Shown here piece after piece: positions 34,128 through 43,067 of a stretch of 64,000 bases of DNA (the first letter of the stretch is position 1; the number at the start of each line of letters is the position of its first letter). Source of the stretch: an uncultured Muribaculaceae bacterium (GTDB lineage: Bacteria > Bacteroidota > Bacteroidia > Bacteroidales > Muribaculaceae); NCBI GenBank assembly GCA_910587355.1, contig CAJUKF010000005.1, positions 1-64,000 of the forward strand, in the 5' to 3' direction. A program made the translations under genes and the position numbers. Below the pieces are notes generated by a model. It did not search any database. It was not told where the DNA came from and saw nothing but the letters and a program-made list of their open reading frames with translations.

Positions 34128-35951
34128 TTAGCGCTTTCTTACATCTTCAATATTCTTGATGGCTGCCACAGCCTCGTCGTAAAGTCCGGCTATTTCGGCA
34201 TCGGAGTGCGTGGGAGTGAATCGTGCCATTTCGCATTGGTTGAGTACGTCAATCACATGGTCGGTGTCAGCTTCGGGCAGACCGTAGGCTTTCAGTTTGT
34301 CGGCCACGTTGTCGAGCGTGAGCTGTGATGCCGAAATCGATAGCTTGTCGCTCAGATAGCCCCACAGCGCCTTTGCGAGCGATGCGTAGAAGAGTTCGTT
34401 GTTGTGTGCGTTCATTGCTGCACGGGCTTCGCGCAGGCGTTTGTTTGCCACTCGTCCCGCCTTGGCCAGCTTGCGTCCGGTGACATCGGCACGCAGCCTT
34501 ATCTGACGGCGGTAAATCACTGCCACGGCAATCAGAATGAGTACCAGAAGCACATATGCTCCCCAATACCCCCATGAGCGGATTACGAATGTGCGGCTGT
34601 GCGTCTGCCGTTCGTCCGACATCGGTTTGATGTAGAGTATGTCGTCAATAGTCTTGCCCGAGAGGGCTGTCTGTTCAACAGCAGGGGCGGCGTTTGTTCC
34701 GCGCAACACCTTTATGGGTTTCGAAGGCACATCAACCGTGACATATTTATTATCCGACGGGTCGAAATATATGAAAGGAGTTCCCTCGATTGTGAAATCG
34801 CCCATTTCCTGCGGCACAATCGTGAAATCGGTGCGGTAGGTGCCGCTCATATTCGAGCCCCCTGTAACGTTGGCCTGTATGTCGGTCTTCGGGGTGTAGG
34901 CATCGATGCCTGCCGGGAACTGCACATCCGGTTCGGCGAGATACTTGATGTTGCCAGTACCCTTTACGGTATAGGAGTAAACGGCAGCTTCGTTGGTGCG
35001 AAGCAGTTCAGGCTCAAGGGCGGTGGATACACTGAACTGTCCCACGGCACCGCTGAAACCTGCCGGGCGCGGCTCTGGAAGGGGTTTGACTGTAAGGGAT
35101 GCGGCGTTTGATTTGGTCGTGAGTTCCTGCTCCACGGAGTGAGGCGCCGAGAAAAAGCCCATGTTTATCATCTGCACCTGCTCGACGGTCACCTTATACT
35201 CACCTGAGTTGACGGTGAGGCGTCCCGATTTCTGCGGATAGAGCAGGAGACGTTTGAAAACTACGGTATGGTAGTTCTGCCCGTTGTAATGTTCCAGACT
35301 TACCTCGTTGCTCACAGGCAGTTCTTCGCAGAGGAAGCCGTCGAAAGCTGGCTGTACTGACGGGAGGAACGACGTGATGCCGTATTTAGTGTAAAGTTTG
35401 ATAGTGGCTACAACTGGCTCCTGCTCGTAGACGCTTGATTTGGAGAAATTGATGCGTATGAGAAGGTCGTTGGCCGATACTTTCTCTGTCGGCTGCGAGC
35501 CTGCATAGGGGTCCTGCTGCCGTCGCGAGGCGCCCGGTTGGGGCGAACCGCCCGATGTCGATGCGTCACCGGGCAGAATTTCGAAGCGTGCCGCACTTGA
35601 ATGCAGTGTTTTGCCGCCGCAGTTGACCGATACGGCCGGAACATCTACGGTTCCCGGAGTGTCGGCTCGGTATGTGAACGAGAAATCGAGTGTGGTCGAC
35701 GAAGTGGCGCGTCCGTTGACGATGCTGTACTCCGAACGTGTCGACAGGGCCGGTCCGTAGAGCAGGGTACAGCCTTTGAGCTGCGGTGCGGCCGGAGCGC
35801 TTGCTTCTCCGTTCGACAGACGGAACGTAAGAGCGAAGTTTCGTCCCTGTACTACGTTCTGGGGCCGTACGAGCGAGAATGATGCCTGTGCCTGTGCGGC
35901 GAGGGCCGCAATAGCAAGCACAAAGAATAGTATGAAACGTCTGAATGTCAT
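34128..35951 (-). CDS. batD: BatD: large periplasmic protein of the aerotolerance operon
   Basis: 607 residues: signal peptide 1-22, a long periplasmic part made of Ig-like beta domains (FALTFRLSNGEASAP near the start), one membrane helix at about 460-482 (YWGAYVLLVLILIAVAVI) and a cytoplasmic helical tail. This is the standard BatD layout. Thought to support the BatA/BatB von Willebrand proteins on the periplasmic face; inference from the family. The batE gene follows after 6 nt and batC lies 19 nt upstream. Confidence 0.92.
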   Translation of the reverse strand: MTFRRFILFFVLAIAALAAQAQASFSLVRPQNVVQGRNFALTFRLSNGEASAPAAPQLKGCTLLYGPALSTRSEYSIVNGRATSSTTLDFSFTYRADTPGTVDVPAVSVNCGGKTLHSSAARFEILPGDASTSGGSPQPGASRRQQDPYAGSQPTEKVSANDLLIRINFSKSSVYEQEPVVATIKLYTKYGITSFLPSVQPAFDGFLCEELPVSNEVSLEHYNGQNYHTVVFKRLLLYPQKSGRLTVNSGEYKVTVEQVQMINMGFFSAPHSVEQELTTKSNAASLTVKPLPEPRPAGFSGAVGQFSVSTALEPELLRTNEAAVYSYTVKGTGNIKYLAEPDVQFPAGIDAYTPKTDIQANVTGGSNMSGTYRTDFTIVPQEMGDFTIEGTPFIYFDPSDNKYVTVDVPSKPIKVLRGTNAAPAVEQTALSGKTIDDILYIKPMSDERQTHSRTFVIRSWGYWGAYVLLVLILIAVAVIYRRQIRLRADVTGRKLAKAGRVANKRLREARAAMNAHNNELFYASLAKALWGYLSDKLSISASQLTLDNVADKLKAYGLPEADTDHVIDVLNQCEMARFTPTHSDAEIAGLYDEAVAAIKNIEDVRKR

Positions 35952-35970
35952 AATCCGAGGGTATTGAGGC

Positions 35971-36828
35971 TTACCAGGGCTTGTCGGTCTGAGGACGGCC
36001 TGCGGGTTGCTCCTCTTCTTTTACTTTCTTGCGTGTCTGGTTTTCTTTATTCTGCATTGACTGGAGAATCTGCTGGGCTGACTGGGTCATCTTCTCAGGT
36101 TTTGGGGGCTGCTGCTGTTGTTGCTGTTGCTGCTGTTCCTGTTGCTGGTCCTGCTGCTGTTGTTGCTGCTGCTCCTGCTTGTCCTGTTCCTGTTCTTGCT
36201 GGCTCTGGTCCTGATTCTCCTGCTCCTGCTTTTTCAGCTGGGCGAGGCGCAGATTCTCACGCGCGTCCATGTCGTCGGGCTTCATGCGGAGCGAGCTCTT
36301 GTACATCGCTATGGCACGGTCGTACTGCTCGTCGTTGAAAGCCATGTTGCCGAGGTTATAGAACGATTTCTGCGCTATTTCGGGGTCGTACTGCTTCGCG
36401 TCGGGAATCAGCTGCTCGAAGAGTGCTCCGGCCTGCATACGCGGGTCGTTCTGAGTGCCCTTGTTGTCGTCCGACGCGAGCTGTACCAGTGTCACGGCCT
36501 TGTTGTATTTGGCGCGGATTGAACCGCCGTTGTACTCCAGGGCCTTGTTGTATTCCTCAAGTGCTTCGTGATACTTCTCTTTCTCGAAGAGGCGGTTGCC
36601 GCTCCGTATGTCATTGCGCTCGGCCTTATATGATTTCGACGGAGTATTGTATTTCGGGTCGGCAAGCTTCGCCTGCGCTGCTCCGGCGACTGTGGCAGAG
36701 TCAGGTGTCTGGTGTGCCTGCGGCATATTGTCGGGCATGGCGTCCGGGGTGTTATCAGGCATATTGAGTTGTGCCTGTGCGCCGAGTACACTCAAAGCCG
36801 CGAATATGGGAATGATATGTCGTTTCAT
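35971..36828 (-). CDS. batC: BatC: TPR protein with a long glutamine-rich segment
   Basis: 285 residues: signal peptide 1-20, TPR repeats at about 75-195 (SIRAKYNKAVTLVQLA, FYNLGNMAFNDEQYDRAIAMYKSSLRMKP), then a low-complexity glutamine-rich stretch at about 197-246 and a charged tail. The Q-rich part is encoded by CTG/TTG-type triplets at 36091-36240, which are repeat-prone. TPR domain suggests a scaffold role in the Bat complex. The start overlaps the batB stop by 4 nt. Confidence 0.9.
   Translation of the reverse strand: MKRHIIPIFAALSVLGAQAQLNMPDNTPDAMPDNMPQAHQTPDSATVAGAAQAKLADPKYNTPSKSYKAERNDIRSGNRLFEKEKYHEALEEYNKALEYNGGSIRAKYNKAVTLVQLASDDNKGTQNDPRMQAGALFEQLIPDAKQYDPEIAQKSFYNLGNMAFNDEQYDRAIAMYKSSLRMKPDDMDARENLRLAQLKKQEQENQDQSQQEQEQDKQEQQQQQQQDQQQEQQQQQQQQQPPKPEKMTQSAQQILQSMQNKENQTRKKVKEEEQPAGRPQTDKPW
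36091..36240. repeat. Glutamine-codon low-complexity tract inside batC
   Basis: About 150 bp of imperfect CTG/TTG/CAG-type triplets encoding 50 residues dominated by Gln. No exact long unit, so replication slippage would change length by whole codons and keep the frame. Confidence 0.8.
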
Positions 36829-37868
36829 TTCTTTGCCTCCTTTTTTGCGGCGGTCTCTTTGGTGAAGAAATTGATGCCTCTGAGCCAGCTGATTTTACGG
36901 TTGACAATGAATATGTCGATGATAAGGAACAGGAATGCCAGGAACGCGAATGTCGGGAATTGCTCAGCGCCGGCGGTGTAGCTCACGGTGTTGAACTCCG
37001 ACTTCTGGAGCTTGTCGAGCTGCGAGCTCAGGTCGCTCAGCGCCGAGTGCGACGCACCGTTTACGTATATGCCGTCGCCGGCCGAGGCGATTTCATTGGC
37101 AAGCTGTTCGTTGAGTTTGGTTATGACGGGAGTACCTTCGGGTGTCGTGAAGCCTGGCAGAAGTGTGCCGCCGGCGGTACCGAGGCCAATCACGTCTACC
37201 TGAATGCCGTTTTCACGCGCAAGCCGTGCTGCGTCTACTGCAGCGCCTTCATGGTCTTCGGCATCAGTTATCAGAATTATAGCCTTGTGCATGTCTTCGG
37301 CCGGCGAGAATCCGTTCATCGCCATTTTTATAGCTCCGGCGATGTCGGTGCCCTGATATGTAATCTGCGACGGACTGAGCTCGTTGAGATATATCTTGGC
37401 GGTGTAGAAGTCGGCCGTAAGCGGAAGTTGCATCTTAGGCTCTCCGGCGAAAATCACCAGACCCACTTTGTCATTGTCAAGCCGGTCAATCAGTTTTTCG
37501 AGCAGCAGACGCGCGCGGTCGAGACGCGACACGCCGTCGGGTTTGTCGGTCGACGAGGCAAGCATCGAGTTCGATACGTCGAATGCTATCATCACTTCTA
37601 TGCCGGCCGATGTCTCGGTCTGTTCCTTGGCTCCGGCACGCGGACGTGCCACCATGATGATTATGGCCGTCAGTGCCAGCATGGCAAGTATCATCTTTAT
37701 CGCCGGCGTGTAGCGCGACGCGTCGGGCATCAGCGATGCAATCACCTCCGGTCGGCCGAAACGGCGCAGTTTGGCGCGTCGCGAGGCCCGCATTGCCATG
37801 TAGAGCAATACGAAGAACGGTATCAGCGCCAGGAGGTAAAGATATTGCGGATATGCGAAGTCAAACAT
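36825..37868 (-). CDS. batB: BatB: membrane-anchored von Willebrand factor A protein
   Basis: 347 residues from the ATG at 37868; a longer frame upstream runs into batA and is not used. Two N-terminal membrane helices (about 8-27 and 55-73), a VWA domain with the metal site DVSNS at 97-101 and TDAEDHEG further on, and a C-terminal helix near 318-336. The metal-binding DxSxS motif is intact, so the domain can bind a divalent cation and partner proteins. Follows batA by 11 nt. Confidence 0.93.
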   Translation of the reverse strand: MFDFAYPQYLYLLALIPFFVLLYMAMRASRRAKLRRFGRPEVIASLMPDASRYTPAIKMILAMLALTAIIIMVARPRAGAKEQTETSAGIEVMIAFDVSNSMLASSTDKPDGVSRLDRARLLLEKLIDRLDNDKVGLVIFAGEPKMQLPLTADFYTAKIYLNELSPSQITYQGTDIAGAIKMAMNGFSPAEDMHKAIILITDAEDHEGAAVDAARLARENGIQVDVIGLGTAGGTLLPGFTTPEGTPVITKLNEQLANEIASAGDGIYVNGASHSALSDLSSQLDKLQKSEFNTVSYTAGAEQFPTFAFLAFLFLIIDIFIVNRKISWLRGINFFTKETAAKKEAKK

Positions 37869-37879
37869 AATCAGTCTTT

Positions 37880-38866
37880 TTACGGTATGGTACGCAACAC
37901 AGTGAAGCGCAACAGAAGCTCGAGGGTGAACAGGCCCAGTGCGAGCCATGCCCACATCATGTAGTTGTCTTCGGTATGCGAGAAGTGGCGTACGTCCATC
38001 TGGGTTTTCTCGAGTTTGTCGATTTCTTCAAATATTTCGTTGAGCACACGGTTGCCTGTGGCCCTGAAATATTTGCCGCCGGTCGTCTCGGCGATAGTCT
38101 TGAGGGTTGCCTCGTCGATGACAACGGGCTGCGACTCGAATTCTATGCGTCCCGTCAGCGTGCGGACAGGGTAGGGGGCGTTGCCGTTGGTACCTACGCC
38201 GATAGTATAAATCTTCACTCCGAGCTCTTTCGCTACCTCGGCGGCGGTGACAGGTGCCACAACGCCCGTGTTGTTCGAGCCGTCGGTGAGAAGTATTATG
38301 CTCTTGCTCTTGGCTTTGCCCTCTTTGAGGCGGTTGAGCGACGTGGCAATGCCGTCGCCTATGGCTGTGCCGTCTTCGAGCACGCCCATGTTCAGGTTCT
38401 GAAGATAAGAGAGCAGCTGAGTGATGTCAACTGTCATAGGCACGCCCGTAAGGCTCTCGCCTGCGAAAATCACTATGCCTATGTTATCGCTCTCGCGGCC
38501 GGCGATGAATTTGGTTGCCACTTCTTTGGCGGCCTCGAAGCGGTCGGGCTTGAAGTCGCGTGCCATCATGGATGACGACACGTCAAGCGCGAGCACTATG
38601 TCCGTGCCTTCGGTTGAGGTCGTGCGCCAGCTGTCGCGCTGTTGCGGACGTGCCATTACCACAATCAGACAGGCAAGGGTGGCGAGGCGCAGCACAAAGA
38701 GCAGATGCCGCAGATATTGCTTCCATGTCCGTGGAAGTGCGGCGAAAGGTGCCGTCGTCGACAGTGCCATGGTGGCGTAGCTGTCGCGCTGCTTAAGTAC
38801 GTACCATACTATAAGCGGCACCAGTATGAGGAGAGTCCAGAGGAAATCGGGATGTGCGAAGTGCAT
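37880..38866 (-). CDS. batA: BatA: membrane-anchored von Willebrand factor A protein
   Basis: 328 residues: N-terminal membrane helices at about 8-24 and 55-72, VWA domain with intact metal motif DVSSS at 95-99 and TDGSNNTG later, and a C-terminal helix near 305-323. Paralogue of BatB in the same operon. Only 2 nt separate it from the gene upstream, which fits coupled translation and complex assembly. Confidence 0.94.
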   Translation of the reverse strand: MHFAHPDFLWTLLILVPLIVWYVLKQRDSYATMALSTTAPFAALPRTWKQYLRHLLFVLRLATLACLIVVMARPQQRDSWRTTSTEGTDIVLALDVSSSMMARDFKPDRFEAAKEVATKFIAGRESDNIGIVIFAGESLTGVPMTVDITQLLSYLQNLNMGVLEDGTAIGDGIATSLNRLKEGKAKSKSIILLTDGSNNTGVVAPVTAAEVAKELGVKIYTIGVGTNGNAPYPVRTLTGRIEFESQPVVIDEATLKTIAETTGGKYFRATGNRVLNEIFEEIDKLEKTQMDVRHFSHTEDNYMMWAWLALGLFTLELLLRFTVLRTIP

Positions 38867-38868
38867 CG

Positions 38869-39882
38869 TTACTTGGTTTTGGTGGGCTCGGCCTTTTTGC
38901 CGTTGTCGGCGGCTTCGGGCTCAGGCTCGGGTTTGGGACGTGTCTGCTCTACGAACGAAATAGCGCGGTTGAACGAACGTATGTTGTCGTCAGGCAACGG
39001 ACGTACTTTGGCAAACTTCACAAAGTCGGCTACCGAAAGTACGGCGCGTATTTCGTCGGCGGTCATGCGCGTCTGCGGATTGTCGCGCAGTGCTTTTAAT
39101 ATCTGTGTGGAGGTCATCTCCATGGCGTTTATGCCGAAGCGGCCCTGAAGATAGTCGCGGAGAATATCCACAAGACGGGTATAATATTCTTTTTCGTGTC
39201 CGTTTTCGGGCAGATGACGCTGCTGAAGGTCGTTGAGACGCTGCACTGCGAGTTCGTAAGGCGGCACGACGGGCTTGCGGCGTTCTTCCACCACAATCCG
39301 GTGTTTCCTGAATGTGAAGTATGCCCATACGCCTGCGGCTGCCACGGCGAGTCCTGCGAGGAGCCATATCAGCCAGTCAGGAATATAGTCATACCAGCGC
39401 GACTGTGCCGACACAATCGATGCCATGGGGTGGATTGTGGCAAGCGAGTCAACTTCGACGGGAAGCACCTTGAATGTGACTACATTCGAGAATGCTGTGT
39501 CCGCTCCGGGGGCCGGAAGGACGGCGAACGGAGGTATTGTCACCTCGCCCGGGTCGAAAGCCTGTATCGTAAAGTCGAATTTGAGCCGCGTGCGCGCATC
39601 ATTTACTGTCGATGTGCTGTCCGAGGCCACTACATCGACACCGTTGTATTCAAGATATTCAACGCCCGGCGTAAGCACGGGGAAGTCAATCAGCTGTGCC
39701 TGCGACGACGACGGCATGTCGACCGTGACGCGCAGATGGTTGAGCGAACCCATCACAATGGCGGCGCTGTCTATGTCGGCGGTCACTTTCACCGTCGGAG
39801 CTGCCCATGCCGCTGCCGCTCCGAGGAGACAGGCTGCCGTCAGGGCGTGTTTACCTATATTTAATAAAGAGTGACGTTTCAT
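38869..39882 (-). CDS. Membrane protein of the bat operon between DUF58 and BatA
   Basis: 337 residues from the ATG at 39882. Signal peptide about 1-28 (AAAAWAA), a periplasmic beta-rich part, one membrane helix at about 173-195 (WLIWLLAGLAVAAAGVWAYF) and a cytoplasmic helical tail with charged repeats at the end (PKPEPEPEAADNG). It resembles a short BatD in layout. In Bacteroidetes this position of the operon regularly holds such a protein, with no settled name. The start overlaps the DUF58 stop by 4 nt. Confidence 0.82.
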   Translation of the reverse strand: MKRHSLLNIGKHALTAACLLGAAAAWAAPTVKVTADIDSAAIVMGSLNHLRVTVDMPSSSQAQLIDFPVLTPGVEYLEYNGVDVVASDSTSTVNDARTRLKFDFTIQAFDPGEVTIPPFAVLPAPGADTAFSNVVTFKVLPVEVDSLATIHPMASIVSAQSRWYDYIPDWLIWLLAGLAVAAAGVWAYFTFRKHRIVVEERRKPVVPPYELAVQRLNDLQQRHLPENGHEKEYYTRLVDILRDYLQGRFGINAMEMTSTQILKALRDNPQTRMTADEIRAVLSVADFVKFAKVRPLPDDNIRSFNRAISFVEQTRPKPEPEPEAADNGKKAEPTKTK

Positions 39883-40754
39883 ACGGTAGAGCGTGATTTG
39901 AAGAGACCCATAAGAGCGCGTACATAGTCTTCGTCGGTGGCTACCGAAGTGTAGTCCACGCGGGTGCTGCGCAGAGTGGTCGACATCTGCTGCTGACGGG
40001 CGTACCACCATTTGTTGTAGGCCGTGCGGGTGCGGTTCGACGAGGTGTCCACCCACATGTCGCGGCCCGTTTCGAGGTCGGTCACGCGCATCAGGCCTAC
40101 GTCGGGCATTTCGCCATCGCGTTTGTCATATACCTGGATTGCCATCACATCGTGACGCGAAACTGCCACGGTGAGAGGCGTACGGTAGTCCGAACTGTCA
40201 ATGAAGTCTGAAATCAGAAACATGGTACAGCGGCGTTTGAGCGCATCGCTGAAGTAGCGCACGGTCTGGGCGATGTCTGTACCCTTATGCTGCGGCTGGA
40301 AGTCAAGGAGCTCGCGTATGAGGTAAAGGATGTGCTTGCGACCTTTTTTGGGCGTTATGAACTTCTCTACATGGTCCGAGAAGAAAATAGCTCCGATTTT
40401 ATCGTTGTTCTGAATGGCCGAAAAAGCTATGGTAGCGGCGATTTCGGCTATCATTTCCCGTTTCTCCGGGCCTACGGCACCGAAATTGCGACTGGCCGAT
40501 ACATCGACCAGAAGCATTACGGTGAGCTCGCGCTCTTCTTCGTAGACCTTTACGTAGGGATGGTTGTGTCTGGCGGTGACATTCCAGTCAATATCACGTA
40601 TGTCGTCGCCATACTGATACTCGCGCACTTCCGAGAACATCATGCCGCGTCCTTTGAATGCCGAATGGTATTCGCCGGCGAAGATGTTCTGCGACAGTCC
40701 GCGAGTTTTTATCTCTATCTTGCGAACCTTCTTTATCAGTTCATTTGAATCCAT
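39879..40754 (-). CDS. DUF58 domain-containing protein
   Basis: 291 residues, soluble, no signal peptide. The DUF58 core is seen in the YHSAFKGRGMMFSEVREYQYGDDIRDIDWNVTA stretch, here split around residues 28-60, and continues with a von Willebrand-like fold (TVMLLVDVSASRNFG, with a partial metal motif). DUF58 proteins occur next to MoxR ATPases throughout bacteria and probably work with them; the substrate is unknown. Follows moxR by 28 nt. Confidence 0.92.
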   Translation of the reverse strand: MDSNELIKKVRKIEIKTRGLSQNIFAGEYHSAFKGRGMMFSEVREYQYGDDIRDIDWNVTARHNHPYVKVYEEERELTVMLLVDVSASRNFGAVGPEKREMIAEIAATIAFSAIQNNDKIGAIFFSDHVEKFITPKKGRKHILYLIRELLDFQPQHKGTDIAQTVRYFSDALKRRCTMFLISDFIDSSDYRTPLTVAVSRHDVMAIQVYDKRDGEMPDVGLMRVTDLETGRDMWVDTSSNRTRTAYNKWWYARQQQMSTTLRSTRVDYTSVATDEDYVRALMGLFKSRSTV

Positions 40755-40782
40755 AAAAGGAAATAAGCGTCGGTTGGATTAA

Positions 40783-41778
40783 TTAGGGCACCTGTACCTT
40801 GTCGAGGATGTCGGTGATAATCATGTCGGTGGTGAAGTTGTTGGCTTCAGCCTCGTAGGTGAGTCCGATACGGTGACGGAGCACGTCGTGAGCCACAGAA
40901 ATCACGTCTTCGGGAATAACGTAGCCGCGCTGGTGCAGGAACGCGTAGGCGCGGGCCGCGCGGGCAAGCGATATTGAGGCACGGGGCGATGCTCCGAACG
41001 AGATATAGCCGGCAAGGTCGTCGAGACCGTATTCTTTCGGCGTACGGGTGGCGAATACGATGTCCACGATATAGCGCTCGATTTTTTCGTCAACGTAAAT
41101 CTGCTCAACCACTTTCTGGGCTTCAATCACCTCCTGGGGCTTGAGGACGGGTATTACGGGACGCTGCTCGCGTGCTATGTTCATGCGAATGATTTCGCGT
41201 TCTTCGTCTTTTGTCGGATAGCCGATGACAACTTTCATCAGGAAGCGGTCAACCTGAGCTTCAGGCAGGGGATATGTGCCTTCCTGTTCCACAGGGTTCT
41301 GGGTAGCCATTACGAGGAACGGGCTGTCGAGGCGGAAGGTATTGTCACCGATTGTCACCTGACGCTCCTGCATGGCCTCGAGAAGGGCTGACTGCACTTT
41401 TGCCGGGGCACGGTTGATTTCATCGGCAAGCACGAAGTTTGCAAAAATCGGGCCTTTCTTAACCTGGAAAGTCTCGTTTTTCACACTGTAAATCATTGTG
41501 CCTATCACGTCGGCAGGCAGAAGGTCGGGGGTAAACTGTATACGGCTGTATTTGGCATCGATGAGCTGGGCCAGAGTTTTGATGGCAAGAGTCTTGGCCA
41601 GACCGGGTACACCTTCGAGAAGTACGTGGCCGTTGGCGAGAAGAGCAATCAGAAGGCTTTCCACAAGGTGCTTCTGTCCTACAATGGTCTGGTCCATACC
41701 ATGGGTAATCATGGTGATGAAATCGTTTTTGCTTGCAACCAACTCGTTAAGCTGGCGAATGTTGACGCTTTCGCTCAT
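40783..41778 (-). CDS. MoxR-family AAA+ ATPase
   Basis: First gene of the aerotolerance operon, 331 residues. Walker A GVPGLAKT at 56-63, Walker B VLADE with Asp119 and Glu120, sensor 1 in VMATQNPVEQEG and the arginine-finger region ALLEAMQERQV. MoxR proteins act as chaperones for metal-cofactor or VWA-containing complexes; here the partners are presumably BatA and BatB. The transcript starts with a stem-loop just after its promoter. Confidence 0.95.
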   Translation of the reverse strand: MSESVNIRQLNELVASKNDFITMITHGMDQTIVGQKHLVESLLIALLANGHVLLEGVPGLAKTLAIKTLAQLIDAKYSRIQFTPDLLPADVIGTMIYSVKNETFQVKKGPIFANFVLADEINRAPAKVQSALLEAMQERQVTIGDNTFRLDSPFLVMATQNPVEQEGTYPLPEAQVDRFLMKVVIGYPTKDEEREIIRMNIAREQRPVIPVLKPQEVIEAQKVVEQIYVDEKIERYIVDIVFATRTPKEYGLDDLAGYISFGASPRASISLARAARAYAFLHQRGYVIPEDVISVAHDVLRHRIGLTYEAEANNFTTDMIITDILDKVQVP

Positions 41779-41833
41779 AGTTTTTTGTTATTATATTTCA
41801 AATATTTACGTTTCTTAATCTGTTTAATATGAC

Positions 41834-41861
41834 AAAGCCCGACGGCTCTCCGTCGCGCTTT
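41834..41861 (-). promoter_or_regulatory. 5' stem-loop at the start of the moxR-bat transcript
   Basis: AAAGC and CGACGG pair with CCGTCG and GCTTT, with one mismatched pair between. It falls only a few bases after the predicted transcription start on the minus strand, so it would sit at the very 5' end of the mRNA. No U run follows, so it is not a terminator. Confidence 0.5.
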
Positions 41862-41870
41862 AAACGACTA

Positions 41871-41905
41871 CAAAGTTACTACTATAACAATTAACATGCG
41901 GCAAA
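41871..41905 (-). promoter_or_regulatory. Promoter of the moxR-bat operon
   Basis: On the minus strand TTTG (41902-41905) precedes TAACTTTG (41871-41878), spacing 23 nt. The -7 box is perfect and the spacing is a little longer than the usual 19-21 nt. Confidence 0.55.
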
Positions 41906-41982
41906 CGAATGTTAATTTTAATTATTATGTCTTTAACAGATATACGTTTTAAACTTTTTTATATTTACTTTGTCAATAAAGA

Positions 41983-42981
41983 ATGAATTGCAAAATGCGC
42001 CTCTCGTCACTTTCATTATATATCGCCGTCGGTGCCTCTTTATTGGCGGCGGGATGCACCCGTCCAAAGCCGGAAACCATACGCGAGCCTGTTGCCGATT
42101 TGTCTTCCCTTATGCGCGACTACGGCACTCTTCCGCCTAAAGTCCGTCAGGACTCTTTGAATGCTTATCTCCCTGAAATCAGTGCTTTTATGAAGGTTGT
42201 TTCGGGCGGACCGGTTACAGACAGCATGCTTGTGGCATGGTCGGCATCTCCGGTGGTGACTCGCTTTACGGCAACTGTCGATTCGGTATTCCCGACACTG
42301 GAGTTCCTTGAGAGTGATTTGGGGTTTATTCTGGATTCTGGACGTCGGCACGGACTTGATTTGCCTTGTCGCCGTTATGCCGCCGTTACATACGGCCGTC
42401 CCGAAGCAGTCCTTTTTGTTGACTCGGTGATGCTCGTTGCTCTGAATCATTTTCTTGGTCCAGAATTCCCCGGCTACAGTCGCTGGCCTGTTTACCGCAG
42501 GACAGAGAAGAGTCCGGAAAATCTGCCCTATGCTCTCTCCGAAGCCATGATTGCCACACGTTATCCTTACCAGGCTACACCCGAAGAGTCTACCCTTTTG
42601 TCGCGGATGCTCTACGAAGGCGCTCTCGCCGCGGCAAAACTCGCCACGGTCCCCGACGCAACTGTTCAGGGTGTACTTGGCTATGATGCGGCTGATTTAT
42701 CATTGCTTACAGAGCGTGAGGGTGAATTATGGCGTCAGATTATAGCGGCCGGCTTATTGTACGACACATCTGCCATGACATCTGCTCGTTTCACCGAGCC
42801 ATCCCCCGGCATCACAGTACTTCCGTCAGCATGGCCTGCACGTGCCGGCCGTTTCATAGGCTACCGGATTGTTTCTTCATATATTAAGCAGCATCCCGAT
42901 GCTACGCTGCCGCAACTCCTGTCGCCTTCCTTCTACAACTCCTCTCAGACCCTTGCTCAGGCATCTTACCGCCCGAAGTAG
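41983..42981 (+). CDS. GldB-like lipoprotein
   Basis: 332 residues with a lipoprotein signal (lipobox AAGC at 22-25, residue count from the ATG at 41983; an ATG at 41995 is also possible). The body has the GldB traits: DLGFILDSGRRHG and LVALNHFLGPEFPGY. GldB is needed for gliding in Flavobacterium, but homologues are present in many non-gliding Bacteroidetes, and this organism need not glide. The gene is divergent from the bat operon. The next gene has its own -7 box 74 bp downstream. Confidence 0.8.
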   Translation: MNCKMRLSSLSLYIAVGASLLAAGCTRPKPETIREPVADLSSLMRDYGTLPPKVRQDSLNAYLPEISAFMKVVSGGPVTDSMLVAWSASPVVTRFTATVDSVFPTLEFLESDLGFILDSGRRHGLDLPCRRYAAVTYGRPEAVLFVDSVMLVALNHFLGPEFPGYSRWPVYRRTEKSPENLPYALSEAMIATRYPYQATPEESTLLSRMLYEGALAAAKLATVPDATVQGVLGYDAADLSLLTEREGELWRQIIAAGLLYDTSAMTSARFTEPSPGITVLPSAWPARAGRFIGYRIVSSYIKQHPDATLPQLLSPSFYNSSQTLAQASYRPK

Positions 42982-43054
42982 TAATCGCAGCTTTCACCTC
43001 GCGTTAAAAATGAAAAAATTAAACATAAAAGGGCACCGAAAGGAAAAATTTTAC

Positions 43055-43062
43055 TAAATTTG
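43055..43062 (+). promoter_or_regulatory. -7 element directly before the receiver/PEP-binding gene
   Basis: TAAATTTG followed by C, a perfect TAnnTTTGC. The ATG is at 43068, only 5 nt after it, so transcription would begin at or next to the start codon. No TTTG at -33 is seen. Confidence 0.5.
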
Positions 43063-43067
43063 CCCTT

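Noticed and set aside
36091..36240. CTG-type repeats as a CRISPR array or tandem repeat element
   Set aside because: The repeats are imperfect codons of a Q-rich protein with no unit spacing and lie inside batC.
41834..41861. The stem-loop as the terminator of an upstream gene
   Set aside because: No gene ends here; both flanking genes start here and no T run follows on either strand.
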